From positions 1 through 61,831 of the forward strand of contig CAMASN010000011.1 in assembly GCA_945861025.1 (NCBI GenBank): a stretch of DNA of 61,831 nucleotides, given 5' to 3'. Source of the DNA: Ferrithrix thermotolerans DSM 19514. GTDB lineage: Bacteria; Actinomycetota; Acidimicrobiia; Acidimicrobiales; Ilumatobacteraceae. The position numbers and the translations under genes were made by a program. Positions within the stretch are counted from its first letter, which is position 1, and the number at the start of each line of letters is the position of its first letter. The notes under the pieces are model-generated. The model did no database searches and was not told the DNA's origin. It saw only the letters and a program-made list of their open reading frames with translations. Positions 35,429-48,655 of this stretch are shown in pieces.

Positions 35429-36829
35429 ATGACGGTGCATGAACACAGCGACCACACTGTGGCTCATGAGGCAGATGCGCAGACCGCTTCGCGTCGTCGC
35501 GATCAGCTTCTGATTTCCGAGATAACTGTCGCGTTCACCGCAATCGCCGTGATGTTGTTCATGCTGCGAGTCTTCGGTGGCTTGTGGCCGCGGAGCTTCA
35601 AGATTTTCTTCCCCGATTCGTTTTCGTTTCTCAACGCGGCGCGGCACACCCCGTTCTCGCCAGCGTTTTATGCGGCCGAACGGCCTATCGCGTTTCCAAC
35701 GTTGTTGTTTCTGCTCGGACGAAGCACGGCGCTCACGATCTTTGTGCAGACGGCGTTGTATGCGTTGGCGTTCGTGTTCGCAGCGCGCACTGCGTGGATG
35801 GTGCTTCGCCATCACGTTGCTCGCGTCGCTGGTATTGCAGCGTTGTGTGTGCTCGCGCTTGAGCCTCGGTTCGCGTTGTGGAACTCACACATCCTCAGCG
35901 AGTCGATTGGGATGACTCTGTCGCTGATGTCCGTGATGCTGTGGTGGCGTTTCTCTGCGCAGCCAACCGTCGTGCGTCTGCGGTGGGCGAGCCTTGCAAC
36001 CATTGCCTGGTTGACCGCTCGCGACTCCAACGTCCCGCCGTGGGCTGCTGTCGGCGTTCCGGCATTGTTGCTCGCGTCGTTTTGGTGGCGCAGCGCCGAC
36101 CGTGATCTTCGCCTCGCAATGCGTCGCTGGGCAGTGGTCACGCTTGTTGTGTGCCTCGGAGTCACTTTCACCCAGGCTGCCAATGGTCGAAACCGCTACG
36201 CCACAATGAACAACGTCGGACAACGCGTGCTGCCGCACAAAAATCTTACGAAGTGGTTCGTTGACCAGGGCATGCCGATGAGCGACGCACTGCTCGAGCG
36301 CACCGGATCGAGCAGTTTCGACGACGAATGGAAGATGCTCGAAAGCGAAGATCTCGTCGAGTTTCGAGCGTGGGCGAGAGGCCCTGGTCAGCGCGAAATG
36401 CTGATGTCATATGGTCGCTTTGCTCCCCATTGGGTGCGCAGTTTGAACGCCGACCTGCCCGTGTTGCTCGCATCGACTCATGGCGAGTACGACGCATTTC
36501 ATGTTGCTGCTCGATTACCGAAAGCGCCATCGAATCAACTTGGTGGTCCCACCACCCCGTTCGGTCTGCTCATCTGGACACTTGCTGCGGTTGGCGGAAT
36601 TGCCTTGGCGATACGACAGCGCAGGGTCCAGGCGGTGGTGTTGCTGTTGCTGTTGGCCTCGACGTTCGTCGACCTCTACATGGCATACGTTGGCGACTCC
36701 GTAGAGGTTCAGCGACACATGGTCGGGCCGCTGTCGAGAATGGCCGTCATTTTGGTGATGTGCACTGTTCTTGGGGTTGATTCGATCGCGATGGCGTTGA
36801 GACAACGACGTGGATCAGTGGCGTCATGA
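35429..36829 (+). CDS. Polytopic membrane protein, possibly GT-C glycosyltransferase-like
   Basis: A 466-residue membrane protein. After a 30-residue hydrophilic N-terminus there are about ten hydrophobic segments (ITVAFTAIAVMLFMLRVF, LTIFVQTALYALAFVFAA, AAVGVPALLLASFWW, LLIWTLAAVGGIALAI, VVLLLLLASTFVDLYMA). A large polar loop lies around residues 240-350. The short motif FPDSFSFLNAARHTPFS sits in the first external loop where GT-C enzymes keep an acidic residue. This suggests a polyprenyl-phosphate-dependent transferase but does not prove it. It is coupled (ATGA) to the next membrane protein gene. ATG 35429 is chosen over TTG 35423 because of the upstream TAAGGT. Confidence 0.8.
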   Translation: MTVHEHSDHTVAHEADAQTASRRRDQLLISEITVAFTAIAVMLFMLRVFGGLWPRSFKIFFPDSFSFLNAARHTPFSPAFYAAERPIAFPTLLFLLGRSTALTIFVQTALYALAFVFAARTAWMVLRHHVARVAGIAALCVLALEPRFALWNSHILSESIGMTLSLMSVMLWWRFSAQPTVVRLRWASLATIAWLTARDSNVPPWAAVGVPALLLASFWWRSADRDLRLAMRRWAVVTLVVCLGVTFTQAANGRNRYATMNNVGQRVLPHKNLTKWFVDQGMPMSDALLERTGSSSFDDEWKMLESEDLVEFRAWARGPGQREMLMSYGRFAPHWVRSLNADLPVLLASTHGEYDAFHVAARLPKAPSNQLGGPTTPFGLLIWTLAAVGGIALAIRQRRVQAVVLLLLLASTFVDLYMAYVGDSVEVQRHMVGPLSRMAVILVMCTVLGVDSIAMALRQRRGSVAS

Positions 36830-38967
36830 TCAATCGATATTGGCGCCGCACCATTTTGTTCATCACGGTATTCATCGTGGCCGCGTTCGTTGTCGCTGCC
36901 TTTTTCGACAACGAGTTTCGGTCACGCAGTTGGGACCCTCAGCAGATGCGCGACTACGTCGAGCGAACCATCCGCTTCGGCGGCACGTTCTACGAGAACG
37001 GCTTGCTGAACAAGGGGCCTCTCGAGCCAGTTGTATATCGACTCGCTGCGGCACTTACGTCGTGGGAGGGCTTCTGGTACGCGATCTCGTTCTTTATCTT
37101 GATCGTCAGCGGCGTAGTCGCGTGGGCCGCAAGTCGAGCAACTCAAGTCGTCGGCGGTCATCGCTTGCTCGGGGCTGCGCTGGGCATAGGCGTGTTCTTC
37201 CATTTCACCTTAGGTAAGGCCGATTACGCCGGGGTTCTGTACAGCCGCAACATGATCGTTGGGTTGCTGGCGGCTGCGTGGCTCGTGGCCCTCGCGCCAA
37301 AAGCGTGGACCACCGAGCGCGCATGGCGGTCATCGATCGTTATCGCCGTACTGCTTGGTCTCACCACCCAAACGCTGTTGGTGTCAGCGATCGCGGCGGT
37401 CGCAGTGGGCCTCTTGGCGTGGTCGGAAATCAACGACATCTTTGACGACGCGCTGTATCGAAAGTGTCGACGCACGCTCGTCGTAGCGCCAGCGTTGGTC
37501 ACGTTGGCTGCGCCGGTGTATTACGCCGCGCGCGGCCGGTTCGATGAGTTCTGGAGCGGTTGGTGGACCTACGCGCTGTACCAAAACAGCGCTACCGGAC
37601 GCAGCCTCGCCAACCAACTCACCTACGGGCGTGAGGTCATCTTGCGCTACTACCGAACGTGGCCCGTTTCGTTTGTCATCGTGGTCACGTTTGTGGTGAT
37701 GACCATCGCGTTGTGGCGCACACTCGAGCGTCGTGAGCGGGCTGTGCATCTCAGCATCTCGCTCTGGTTTGTCGGCGCCTGGGTCGAGCTCGTTCTCGGT
37801 CAGCGCTACTCATCGCACTACTTCGCAGTCTTGGCCGTGCCCACCGCGCTGATGGCCGCCGTCGTGGTTGGACATATCTACCGTCTGGTCCAGCGAGAGC
37901 GTGGCGACTTCCGCAGCGTTATTGCTTGGCCGTTGATAGCCAGCGTGCTCACTGTTGCAGCATGGGGAGGTCAACACCTCGATCTTGGGTTGCAGGCGGC
38001 GAGCAAGTTCACCAGTGTGCATCAAGCGGCAGCAGCGCGTGCAGCGAACACTCCGGGCAACGAGCGCACCGTACGGGCCACGCTCGATCTTGTGTCGCAG
38101 GCCGACGATCCGTTGCTTACGTGGACTGAGTTTCCTTGGCCGTATCTCAACTTCCGTCGCGTGTCGGCCACACGATTCATTTGGAAGAGCTTCATGCTCG
38201 GTCAGATCTACTTCGGCCGTACGGGCCCGCAGTATGTACTGCCCAAGACATGGCAGTGGTTCGCCGAGGACATGCGCGAAGCCAAGCCCGCGGCGTTCCT
38301 TGAAGAAACGGCTTTACCGCTCACCCCCGAAACACCCTTCGCCGAATACGTTGCGGCCAATTTCGATCTCGCGTACGCGGGCCCCAATTACAACATTTAC
38401 CTGCGCCACGATCAGGCTGCTGCAGTGCTGTTCGGCGATCGAGGAGATCTGTTCTCTCCATCTGCCGCATTTGGCGACGCCTCGAAGTGGAAGGTCAATG
38501 CCGCCGGCGCATCGCTCGCCATCGATTCGGGCACTCCAGTGGAAGATGCGCTGCAACTCAGCGCGTCATTGTGCACTCGCATTTCGGGCACCTATCTGGC
38601 CCAACCAGGAGCAGCTGGCTCGTTCTTATCGTTCAGGTTCGACAATCCAGCGGCGACGAGCCACATGCGTTTGAACATTGTTGATTCGAGAGCAATGTCG
38701 GGAAGCGACACCACGGTGTTCGAGTCCGTGCCGCTCAGTTCCGTCACATCTGACGATGCCGAGTCTGAGGTGACCGACCTTGTTCCGCACGACTTTGCTG
38801 TCGTTGTCGGCAGCATGTCGGCGGCATTGGTGATCGACGGAGAGATCCGCGCCGCAGTTCGACTCGACGGCGAAACCAGCGTGTCGCTCGAGGTTCGCAA
38901 CGGTGGGGTCGTGCTCAGCGACCTGCACGTCGGGCCCCCGCCCCCAAACAGTGGGTGTGGCGGCTAG
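36826..38967 (+). CDS. Large membrane protein with extracytoplasmic C-terminal domain
   Basis: A 713-residue protein. About ten hydrophobic segments occupy residues 10-380 ([112 protein letters not shown]). A soluble domain of roughly 330 residues follows. The first loop [33 protein letters not shown] resembles the first external loop of GT-C glycosyltransferases of the mannosyl/arabinosyl kind. The C-terminal part ends in a beta-rich stretch ([28 protein letters not shown]). It probably builds a cell-surface glycan with the preceding gene. It separates nusB from pyrR. Confidence 0.8.
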   Translation: MINRYWRRTILFITVFIVAAFVVAAFFDNEFRSRSWDPQQMRDYVERTIRFGGTFYENGLLNKGPLEPVVYRLAAALTSWEGFWYAISFFILIVSGVVAWAASRATQVVGGHRLLGAALGIGVFFHFTLGKADYAGVLYSRNMIVGLLAAAWLVALAPKAWTTERAWRSSIVIAVLLGLTTQTLLVSAIAAVAVGLLAWSEINDIFDDALYRKCRRTLVVAPALVTLAAPVYYAARGRFDEFWSGWWTYALYQNSATGRSLANQLTYGREVILRYYRTWPVSFVIVVTFVVMTIALWRTLERRERAVHLSISLWFVGAWVELVLGQRYSSHYFAVLAVPTALMAAVVVGHIYRLVQRERGDFRSVIAWPLIASVLTVAAWGGQHLDLGLQAASKFTSVHQAAAARAANTPGNERTVRATLDLVSQADDPLLTWTEFPWPYLNFRRVSATRFIWKSFMLGQIYFGRTGPQYVLPKTWQWFAEDMREAKPAAFLEETALPLTPETPFAEYVAANFDLAYAGPNYNIYLRHDQAAAVLFGDRGDLFSPSAAFGDASKWKVNAAGASLAIDSGTPVEDALQLSASLCTRISGTYLAQPGAAGSFLSFRFDNPAATSHMRLNIVDSRAMSGSDTTVFESVPLSSVTSDDAESEVTDLVPHDFAVVVGSMSAALVIDGEIRAAVRLDGETSVSLEVRNGGVVLSDLHVGPPPPNSGCGG

Positions 38968-38977
38968 CTCATTCGAC

Positions 38978-38986
38978 TGCTATGGT
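38978..38986 (+). promoter_or_regulatory. Extended -10 promoter of the pyr operon
   Basis: TGC-TATGGT, an extended -10 without a clear -35, would start the transcript near 38993, about 10 nt before the PyrR-binding loop. Confidence 0.45.
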
Positions 38987-39002
38987 TCGCTCAACCGTAA
39001 AA

Positions 39003-39020
39003 CGGGTCCAGAGAGGCCCG
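39003..39020 (+). promoter_or_regulatory. PyrR-binding loop in pyr operon leader
   Basis: CGGG and CCCG arms enclose UCCAGAGAGG, the conserved core bound by PyrR. The loop lies 3 nt before the GGAGGAG ribosome binding site of pyrR, and there is no room for a terminator. The layout therefore fits translational repression by UMP-loaded PyrR, as described for mycobacteria, rather than the attenuation of Bacillus. Confidence 0.82.
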
Positions 39021-39038
39021 AACGGAGGAGAAAGCAAC

Positions 39039-39638
39039 ATGTCCGGTCAAGAGCCCAATGTAGATCACGTCGTCACGCCTCCTGCAGGGGGCGTTTTTCG
39101 TATCAAGGCAGAGGTTCTTGGGGCCGACGACATTCGCCGTGCGGTCACTCGAATTGCCCACGAAATCCTCGAGCGCAACAAAGGCCTCGACAACGTCGTA
39201 CTCATCGGACTGCAGCGTGGCGGAGTTTGGATTGCCAAGCTGTTAGCAGAGACAATCTCACGTGTTGAGCCGGGCACCAACGTGCCGGTCGGCGCCGTCG
39301 ATGTCTCGATGTATCGCGACGATATTGGCCTTCGCCCCGTAACTCCCGGAACCGTTACCGACATTCCGGTCGACCTCGATGGGCGAGTGGTGGTGCTGGT
39401 CGACGACGTGTTGTTCACTGGGCGCACGGTTCGTGCCGCACTCGATGCGCTCAACGAATACGGTCGACCGCGCATGGTGCAACTTGCCGTGCTCATCGAT
39501 CGTGGTCATCGCGAACTTCCGATTCGTCCCGACTTTGTGGGTAAGAACCTTCCGAGCAGCAGCGACGAAGACGTGCGGGTTAGCCCCGACGGCGTGGTCA
39601 TCGGCCATCGCGAGACCACAAGCGAGGCGGCGTCATGA
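39039..39638 (+). CDS. pyrR: PyrR bifunctional regulator / uracil phosphoribosyltransferase
   Basis: A 199-residue PRTase-fold protein that binds the pyr leader RNA with UMP and also makes UMP from uracil. The PRPP loop is [41 protein letters not shown] and [10 protein letters not shown] are family blocks, the latter near the RNA-binding surface. ATG 39039 follows GGAGGAG at 39024-39030. It is the first gene of pyrR-pyrB-pyrC-carA-carB-pyrD, each joined by 4-base or similar overlaps. Its binding loop lies at 39003-39020. Confidence 0.97.
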   Translation: MSGQEPNVDHVVTPPAGGVFRIKAEVLGADDIRRAVTRIAHEILERNKGLDNVVLIGLQRGGVWIAKLLAETISRVEPGTNVPVGAVDVSMYRDDIGLRPVTPGTVTDIPVDLDGRVVVLVDDVLFTGRTVRAALDALNEYGRPRMVQLAVLIDRGHRELPIRPDFVGKNLPSSSDEDVRVSPDGVVIGHRETTSEAAS

Positions 39639-40576
39639 AGCATCTGCGATCAATCGACGAACTCGGTGTCGCCGGACTGCATCGACTGCTCGACCTCAGC
39701 GACCACATGGCTGAGATCAATCGACGTCCTGTGCCCAAGGTGCCCGCCTTGCGCGGCAAGACCGTTGTCAGTTTGTTCTTCGAAGACAGCACCCGCACTC
39801 GACTCAGCTTCGAGACGGCGGCTAAGCGCCTCAGTGCCGACACAATGACCTTTAGTGTCAGCACCAGCAGCGTCAATAAAGGCGAGAGCCTGCGAGACAC
39901 CATCGAGACGGTCGCGGCAATGGGCGTCGATGCGTTCGTGGTGCGGCATAAGAGCAGCGGTGTGCCATGGCAGATCAGCCGATGGACCGACGCTGCCATT
40001 GTCAACGCCGGAGATGGTTGGCACGAACACCCCACCCAAGCCCTGCTCGATTGCTACACCGTGCGCACCGAACTCAATCGGCCCGAAGGGTTCAACGGAC
40101 TTCATATCGCAATCGTTGGCGACATCAAGCACAGTCGCGTCGCGCGCAGCAATGTGTGGGCCTTCGCAGCCCTCGGAGCGCGTGTCACCTTGGTGGCGCC
40201 GCACACGCTGTTACCTCCGTCGCTCGAGGGTTGGCCGGTCGATGTCGTCCATTCCATCGACGATGTGGTTGATCGCGTCGACGTGCTCTACATGCTGCGG
40301 ATGCAGCGCGAGCGCATGCACGAAGCGCTCGTCCCAAGCCTGCGCGAATACACGTCTCGATTTGGTCTCACGCCCACTCGCGCCGATCGCTTGCAGGAGC
40401 ACACGTTGGTGATGCATCCCGGTCCGATGAACCGCGGCGTCGAAATGGCGGTCGACCCTGCAGAGTTGCCCGGCTCGGTGATCACCCAACAAGTGACCAA
40501 CGGCGTCAGCGTTCGCATGGCAGTTTTATTCGACCTTCTCGGTAGTGGTTCGGGATTGGCAGGGGAGGCGTCATGA
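39635..40576 (+). CDS. pyrB: Aspartate carbamoyltransferase catalytic subunit
   Basis: A 313-residue enzyme for the second step of pyrimidine synthesis. [21 protein letters not shown] is the carbamoyl-phosphate-binding STRTR motif. [23 protein letters not shown] and [19 protein letters not shown] are conserved. The C-terminal domain has [29 protein letters not shown] and [13 protein letters not shown] for aspartate binding. No regulatory PyrI gene is present, as usual in actinobacteria. It overlaps pyrR and pyrC by ATGA. Confidence 0.98.
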   Translation: MKHLRSIDELGVAGLHRLLDLSDHMAEINRRPVPKVPALRGKTVVSLFFEDSTRTRLSFETAAKRLSADTMTFSVSTSSVNKGESLRDTIETVAAMGVDAFVVRHKSSGVPWQISRWTDAAIVNAGDGWHEHPTQALLDCYTVRTELNRPEGFNGLHIAIVGDIKHSRVARSNVWAFAALGARVTLVAPHTLLPPSLEGWPVDVVHSIDDVVDRVDVLYMLRMQRERMHEALVPSLREYTSRFGLTPTRADRLQEHTLVMHPGPMNRGVEMAVDPAELPGSVITQQVTNGVSVRMAVLFDLLGSGSGLAGEAS

Positions 40577-41865
40577 CTGACGTGAACAACACATCCATCG
40601 TCATTAAGGGCGGCACGATTCTCGACCAGCGCGGCGAGCAAGTTGGCGATGTTCGTATCGAAGGCGGTGTCATCACCGAGGTTGGGCCGTCGCTCACTGG
40701 CGATCGTGTGCTCGACGCCAGCGGCTGCATGGTCAGCCCAGGTTTCGTCGATCTGCACGTGCACCTGCGTGAGCCCGGACGCGAAGAGTCCGAGACTGTC
40801 GAAACCGGTTCACGTGCCGCAGCGCTGGGTGGTTTTACCGCAGTCGTTGCGATGCCGAACACCGAGCCCCCTCACGACAGCGTTTCTGTGGTGCAGATGG
40901 TGCGCCGGCTCGGCGAGCAAGCCGGGCTCTGCGAAGTGTTGCCGAGCGGTTGCATCACCATCGGTCGTGCTGGCGAGGTGCTCGCTCCTATGGCCGAACT
41001 TGCCGCTGCTGGCGTGCATATCTTCACCGACGACGGCACGGGCGTGCAGGATCCGTTGCTCATGCGCAGGGCCCTAGAGTACGCCAAGAGCCTCGGCATT
41101 CTGCTCGCGCAGCACTGCGAAGTGAGCCGCCTCACCGAAGGCGCCGTGATGCACGAAGGTGGCTGTTGTTCGCGGCTTGGCGTTCCTGGCTGGCCATCGG
41201 TAGCCGAAGAGCTCATGGTGTTTCGCGACATCGAACTGTCGCGGCTCACCGGCGCCCCTATTCACTTTTTGCACCTGTCTACGGCGAAGAGTGTCGACCT
41301 CGTTCGCGCAGCGAAGGCCGAAGGATTGCTCGTTACCGCCGAGGCGGCACCGCATCACTTCACGCTTACTGACGAGCTGTTGTCGGGCTTCGACCCCATC
41401 TTCAAAGTGAACCCACCGTTGCGCGAACTCACCGACGTGATTGCTGTGCGCCAAGGGCTCGCCGACGGCACCATTGATGCCATCGCCACCGATCACGCGC
41501 CGCACCCCCCAGAACTCAAAGAGATGCCGCTTGACCAAGCGCCCCCGGGCATGCTCGGTCTCGAAACGTCGCTTGCTCTCTCGATCACCGAGCTCGGTCT
41601 TCCGCTGCAGCAGGTGGTTGGTTTGCTGTCCTGGAAGCCTGCGGCTATTGCCGGCGTAGCTGAGCGCCACGGGCGTGCGCTCGAGGTCGGCGCGCCAGCC
41701 AACATCACCGTGTTCGATCCCAACTTGGCGTGGACGGTTTCGTCGAGTGCACTCGCCAGCAAGAGCCGCAATACCCCATACGCAGGTCGTTCAGTGCGAG
41801 GCAAGGTCCGCCACACGGTGTTTGGCGGCAATCCGGTTGTCGTTGACGGCCAGGCTCAGCGATGA
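40573..41865 (+). CDS. pyrC: Dihydroorotase, class I type
   Basis: A 430-residue amidohydrolase closing carbamoyl-aspartate to dihydroorotate. DLHVHLREPGREESETVETG gives the HxH zinc ligands and the REPG substrate block. VVAMPNTEPPHDS, LLAQHCEVSRL, FLHLSTAKSVDLVR and AIATDHAPHPPELKEM supply the remaining metal and catalytic residues. The last 3 bases of the gene overlap the first ARG box placed before carA. The length is normal for the class. Confidence 0.98.
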   Translation: MTDVNNTSIVIKGGTILDQRGEQVGDVRIEGGVITEVGPSLTGDRVLDASGCMVSPGFVDLHVHLREPGREESETVETGSRAAALGGFTAVVAMPNTEPPHDSVSVVQMVRRLGEQAGLCEVLPSGCITIGRAGEVLAPMAELAAAGVHIFTDDGTGVQDPLLMRRALEYAKSLGILLAQHCEVSRLTEGAVMHEGGCCSRLGVPGWPSVAEELMVFRDIELSRLTGAPIHFLHLSTAKSVDLVRAAKAEGLLVTAEAAPHHFTLTDELLSGFDPIFKVNPPLRELTDVIAVRQGLADGTIDAIATDHAPHPPELKEMPLDQAPPGMLGLETSLALSITELGLPLQQVVGLLSWKPAAIAGVAERHGRALEVGAPANITVFDPNLAWTVSSSALASKSRNTPYAGRSVRGKVRHTVFGGNPVVVDGQAQR

Positions 41866-41896
41866 ATGAATATGCAACGTTCTGTATGATTATGCA
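41863..41896. promoter_or_regulatory. Tandem ARG boxes upstream of carA
   Basis: TGAAT-GAAT-ATGCA (41863-41876) and TGTAT-GATT-ATGCA (41883-41896) are two 14-bp dyads placed 20 bp apart, two helical turns. This matches the paired ARG boxes bound by the ArgR hexamer (TGnAT-N4-ATnCA type). They sit between pyrC and carA, where carbamoyl phosphate supply must also answer to arginine. Confidence 0.68.
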
Positions 41897-41908
41897 AGGA
41901 TGGACACT

Positions 41909-43071
41909 GTGACGATTCAAGAAGCCGCCCTCGTTCTCGCCGACGGAAGTGTGTTCGAAGGCGAACTCATCGGCGCCGCTCCAGCCTCTGGCGTCGCCAG
42001 CGGAGAAGTGGTGTTCAATACGGTGCTGTCGGGCTACCAAGAGGTCATCACCGACCCCAGCTATGCAGGCCAGATCATCACGTTCACCTACCCGCACATT
42101 GGCAACTACGGGGCCTCGCTCGCCGACTTCGAGTCGCGTCGACTGTTTTGCCGCGGTGTCATCGTTCGCGATCTGGCTCGGCGTGAATCGAACTACCGCT
42201 CTGACGCTCATCTCGACGCAGTGCTGAAGCGATATGGCGTCAGCGGCATTGCGGGTATCGATACCCGCCGACTGACCCGATTGCTGCGCGATTCCGGAGC
42301 CATGAGCGGCGCGTTTGGTACTGCCGACATCGCGTCGCTTCGTGCAGCAGCTATCGCCGAGCCTGGTACCGATGGTGTCGATCTCGTCTCGCAGGTAACA
42401 ACGGCCACTCCCTACACAGTTGGCTCGGGCGAGCGCCGAATCGTGGCTTACGACTTCGGCATCAAGTACTCGATTGTCGATTACCTCGCCACGCTCGGCA
42501 CGGTCATCGTGGTCCCTGCCAATACTTCAGCACAAGAGGTGCTCTCGTTGGCGCCGAGCGGTGTGTTTTTGTCGAACGGTCCGGGCGACCCATCAGTGCT
42601 CGATTACGCCGTCCACTCCATTCGCGAGTTGGTGGGTCGAGTGCCGGTGTTCGGAATCTGTCTCGGCCATCAGTTGCTCAGTCGCGCGCTTGGTGGCACC
42701 ACGTTCAAATTGCCGTTTGGTCATCACGGTGGCAATCACCCGGTTCAACACGTCGCCAGCGGCAAGGTTGAGATCACCAGCCAGAACCACAACTTCTGTG
42801 TGGACCCCCAGTCGCTCGAGGGCATTGTCGACATCACCCACATCAACCTCAACGATCACACCAACGAAGGAATGTCTGTGCGTAATCAGGCTGCGTTCAG
42901 CGTGCAGTATCACCCCGAGGCTGGCCCCGGCCCGCACGATGCCAGCTATTTGTTTGGCATGTTCGAAGACATGATGGACGACCCCATTTCGTGGCGCGAT
43001 CGCCCAATGGTGCGCCGAGCTACGCCCGTGCGAACGCCCGGACTCCCACAAGCCGAATTGGGCGTGGCCTG

Positions 43072-43072
<1 letters not shown>
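41909..43072 (+). CDS. carA: Carbamoyl-phosphate synthase small subunit
   Basis: A 387-residue glutamine amidotransferase subunit. [18 protein letters not shown] and [37 protein letters not shown] form the N-terminal interaction domain. The class I amidotransferase domain has [17 protein letters not shown] with the nucleophile Cys, and [14 protein letters not shown] with the catalytic His and Glu. GTG 41909 is preferred because AAGGA lies 8 bases upstream; the ATG at 41900 overlaps that site. The ARG boxes end 12 bases before it. The stop overlaps the carB start (TGATG). Confidence 0.97.
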
Positions 43073-46355
<3,283 letters not shown>

Positions 46356-46359
<4 letters not shown>

Positions 46360-47291
46360 GTGCGGCAGCGCCTGCAGCCCAACCCGACATGTCCGTCATG
46401 GTTGGCACGCTCGCGTTTGCCAATCCGATCATGACCGCATCGGGCACGTCGGGCCACGGTAGCGAGCTAGCGCCTTACGGCGATCTAGCGCGCCTTGGTG
46501 CAGTTGTCGTCAAGTCGTTAGCGCCCTACGAGTGGGCGGGCAATCCTGCCCCACGCGTGCACCCGACACCACAAGGCATGATCAATGCTGTGGGGCTGCA
46601 AGGTGCAGGTGTGCAACGCTGGATCCACGAAGACCTCCCCGCGCTTGCCGCTACCGGCGCCAGGGTCGTGCTCAGCATCTGGGGTCGCTCGGTAGCCGAT
46701 TATGCCGCCGCCGCCGAACAGGTCGCGGCAATAGGTCCAGCCGTTGTTGCTGTCGAGGTCAACCTGTCGTGTCCCAACCTCGAAGGACGTCGTGGCATCT
46801 TCGCGCACGACCCTGCGCTCAGCGCCGAGGTGATGGCCGCCACAGCCGTCTGTGGCCGTCCGCGTTGGGGCAAGCTCAGCCCCAACACCGATCGACTCGT
46901 CGAGGTGGCCGCAGCGGTTCACGAGGCCGGCGCCGAAGCAGTCACTCTGATTAACACGTTGCTCGGCATGGTCATTGATCCGGTGTCGCGCCGACCAGCG
47001 TTAGGTAACGGTGGCGGTGGGTTATCGGGGCGAGCTATCCATCCGATTGCTGTGAGAGCGGTGTACGAAGTGCACGCTGCGTTGCCAACGTTGCCCATCA
47101 TCGGAGTCGGCGGAGTCGCAAGCGGATGGGACGCGGCCGAGCTCATGTTGGCTGGTGCGTCGGCCGTTCAGGTGGGCACTGCCACCTTTGCCGATCCACG
47201 TGCTCCATGGAATGTGCTCGAGCAACTCCAAGCGTGGGCGGCCGGTGAGGGTATCACTACCTTGCGCAAACTCACCGGTGCAGCCGGGTGA
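46356..47291 (+). CDS. pyrD: Dihydroorotate dehydrogenase, class 1 (catalytic subunit type)
   Basis: A 311-residue FMN TIM barrel. [17 protein letters not shown] starts the barrel, and [16 protein letters not shown] contains the catalytic Cys (NLSCPN), the class 1 residue. [30 protein letters not shown] and [21 protein letters not shown] are further FMN and substrate segments. It resembles the 1B catalytic subunit, which normally partners with the PyrK iron-sulfur/FAD protein. No pyrK or pyrF gene is adjacent; the operon ends here and mihF follows with its own promoter. Confidence 0.95.
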
Positions 47292-47346
47292 CTTGTGTCG
47301 TTGTTCGCGCTCGTAGGGAATGGCAGATCGCAGCGTTCTCGCAGGC

Positions 47347-47352
47347 TAGAGT
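47347..47352 (+). promoter_or_regulatory. Leaderless -10 box (TAGAGT) for mihF
   Basis: TAGAGT, 6 nt before ATG 47359. Confidence 0.55.
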
Positions 47353-47358
47353 TCGCCC

Positions 47359-47670
47359 ATGGCTACTCCTCCCGTACTGACTCCCGAACAGCGTTCAAAC
47401 GCACTTGCTAAAGCCGCTGAAGCACGCGCCGCACGCGCCGAATTGAAGACGCAACTCAAGCTGGGCTCGGTCACACTTGCCGAAGCGCTTGCGTCAACGA
47501 ACAACACTGTTGGCAAGCTCAAGGTCGTTTCCATGCTCGAGTCGCTTCCAGGCGTTGGCAAAGTCAAGGCACGCAAGGTCATGACTGAAATCGGAATCGC
47601 CGACAACCGTCGCGTCCAAGGCCTCGGCACCCAGCAGAAGCAGGCCTTGCTGGACCAGCTCGGCAAGTAA
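47359..47670 (+). CDS. mihF: Actinobacterial integration host factor (mIHF)
   Basis: A 103-residue nucleoid protein unrelated to HU-type IHF. The C-terminal part LESLPGVGKVKARKVMTEIGIADNRRVQGLGTQQKQALL is a helix-two-turn-helix of the S13-like type, with the GVGKVKA hairpin that grips the DNA backbone. The N-terminus is a long charged helix (RSNALAKAAEARAARAELKTQLK). It is essential in mycobacteria and bends and compacts DNA. The mihF-gmk-rpoZ-coaBC-metK-priA order is a strong actinobacterial marker. No ribosome binding site is present; TAGAGT lies 6 nt before the ATG. Confidence 0.95.
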   Translation: MATPPVLTPEQRSNALAKAAEARAARAELKTQLKLGSVTLAEALASTNNTVGKLKVVSMLESLPGVGKVKARKVMTEIGIADNRRVQGLGTQQKQALLDQLGK

Positions 47671-47686
47671 TGCGTCAGCGGCGCTC

Positions 47687-48277
47687 GTGAGCCACGGCGA
47701 GCCGCTGATCATCGTTGTTTCAGGCCCCGGTGGGGTCGGCAAAGGAACGATTGTCGAGGAGCTGGTCAAGAGAGATCCTAAGCTGTGGTTGAGCCGCAGC
47801 TGGACCACTCGCGCCCAGCGCGTTGGCGAACCCGCCGACGCTTACGTGTTTGCGACTCGAGCAGAATTCGAGGCCCGGATTGCGGTGGGCGGATTTCTTG
47901 AGTGCACCGAGTTTCTGGGCAATTACTACGGAACACCGAACCCTGAACCCATCGATGCGCTCGATCTCGTCCTCGAGATAGAAGTCGATGGCGCACGGCA
48001 AGTCACAGAGCTACGCGAAGATGCCGTACTGATCTTTGTGCTGCCTCCGTCGCGAGCCGAGCAAGAACGCAGATTGCGCGGCAGAGGCGATGCCGACCAA
48101 CAGGTTGCCGAACGCTTACGCAAGGCCGAAGACGAAGAACCGGTCGGCATGGCGCTGGCCGACTATGTCGTGGTCAACGACGATCTCGAACAGACAATCG
48201 ACGAGATGCTGGCAATTATTTCGCACTGTCGCAATAACCCCAACCGGGTTCGCACCCGTGTGGGTCGCGATCAATAG
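47687..48277 (+). CDS. gmk: Guanylate kinase
   Basis: A 196-residue NMP kinase phosphorylating GMP. LIIVVSGPGGVGKGTIVEELV is the P-loop, here GPGGVGKG. LSRSWTTRAQRVGEPADAYVFATRAEFEA is the GMP-binding segment, with the SxTTR motif. LVLEIEVDGARQV and LPPSRAEQERRLRGRGDAD complete the lid and CORE. GTG 47687 is the start. It lies 16 bases after mihF. Confidence 0.96.
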   Translation: MSHGEPLIIVVSGPGGVGKGTIVEELVKRDPKLWLSRSWTTRAQRVGEPADAYVFATRAEFEARIAVGGFLECTEFLGNYYGTPNPEPIDALDLVLEIEVDGARQVTELREDAVLIFVLPPSRAEQERRLRGRGDADQQVAERLRKAEDEEPVGMALADYVVVNDDLEQTIDEMLAIISHCRNNPNRVRTRVGRDQ

Positions 48278-48344
48278 ATAAACACAGAATTCGCCGTCGT
48301 GACCGCTAAGCTTTCACGGCTACTTACCGAGGAGGCCGCAGCCC

Positions 48345-48641
48345 ATGGCGCGTACCAACGACACGATGATGAATCCACCGATCGAGGAGCTCCTCGACCG
48401 CACTGATTCCAAATTCAGCCTCGTCACCCTGGCGGCGCGACGCGCCCGTCAGATCAACTCGTACTTCAACCAGCTCGGTGACGGACTCGGGCATATGGTT
48501 CCTCCTCAGGTGTCATCGATTGCGCGCAAGCCGCTCAGCATCAGCTTCGAAGAGATCGCCGCCGAGAAGATTGTGCCGGTTCCGGTCGCTGTGGCTGTCG
48601 TAGAAGAGGCCGCAGCCGACGAGGCTGACACCGCCGTCTGA
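48345..48641 (+). CDS. rpoZ: RNA polymerase omega subunit
   Basis: A 98-residue protein that assists assembly of the beta-prime subunit. [37 protein letters not shown] is the conserved core with the RARQI motif; residues 75-98 are an acidic, Val/Ala-rich tail. GAGGAGG lies about 10 bases before ATG 48345. In actinobacteria the gene regularly lies between gmk and coaBC, as here. Confidence 0.96.
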   Translation: MARTNDTMMNPPIEELLDRTDSKFSLVTLAARRARQINSYFNQLGDGLGHMVPPQVSSIARKPLSISFEEIAAEKIVPVPVAVAVVEEAAADEADTAV

Positions 48642-48655
48642 GACGGAGGTTCGCC

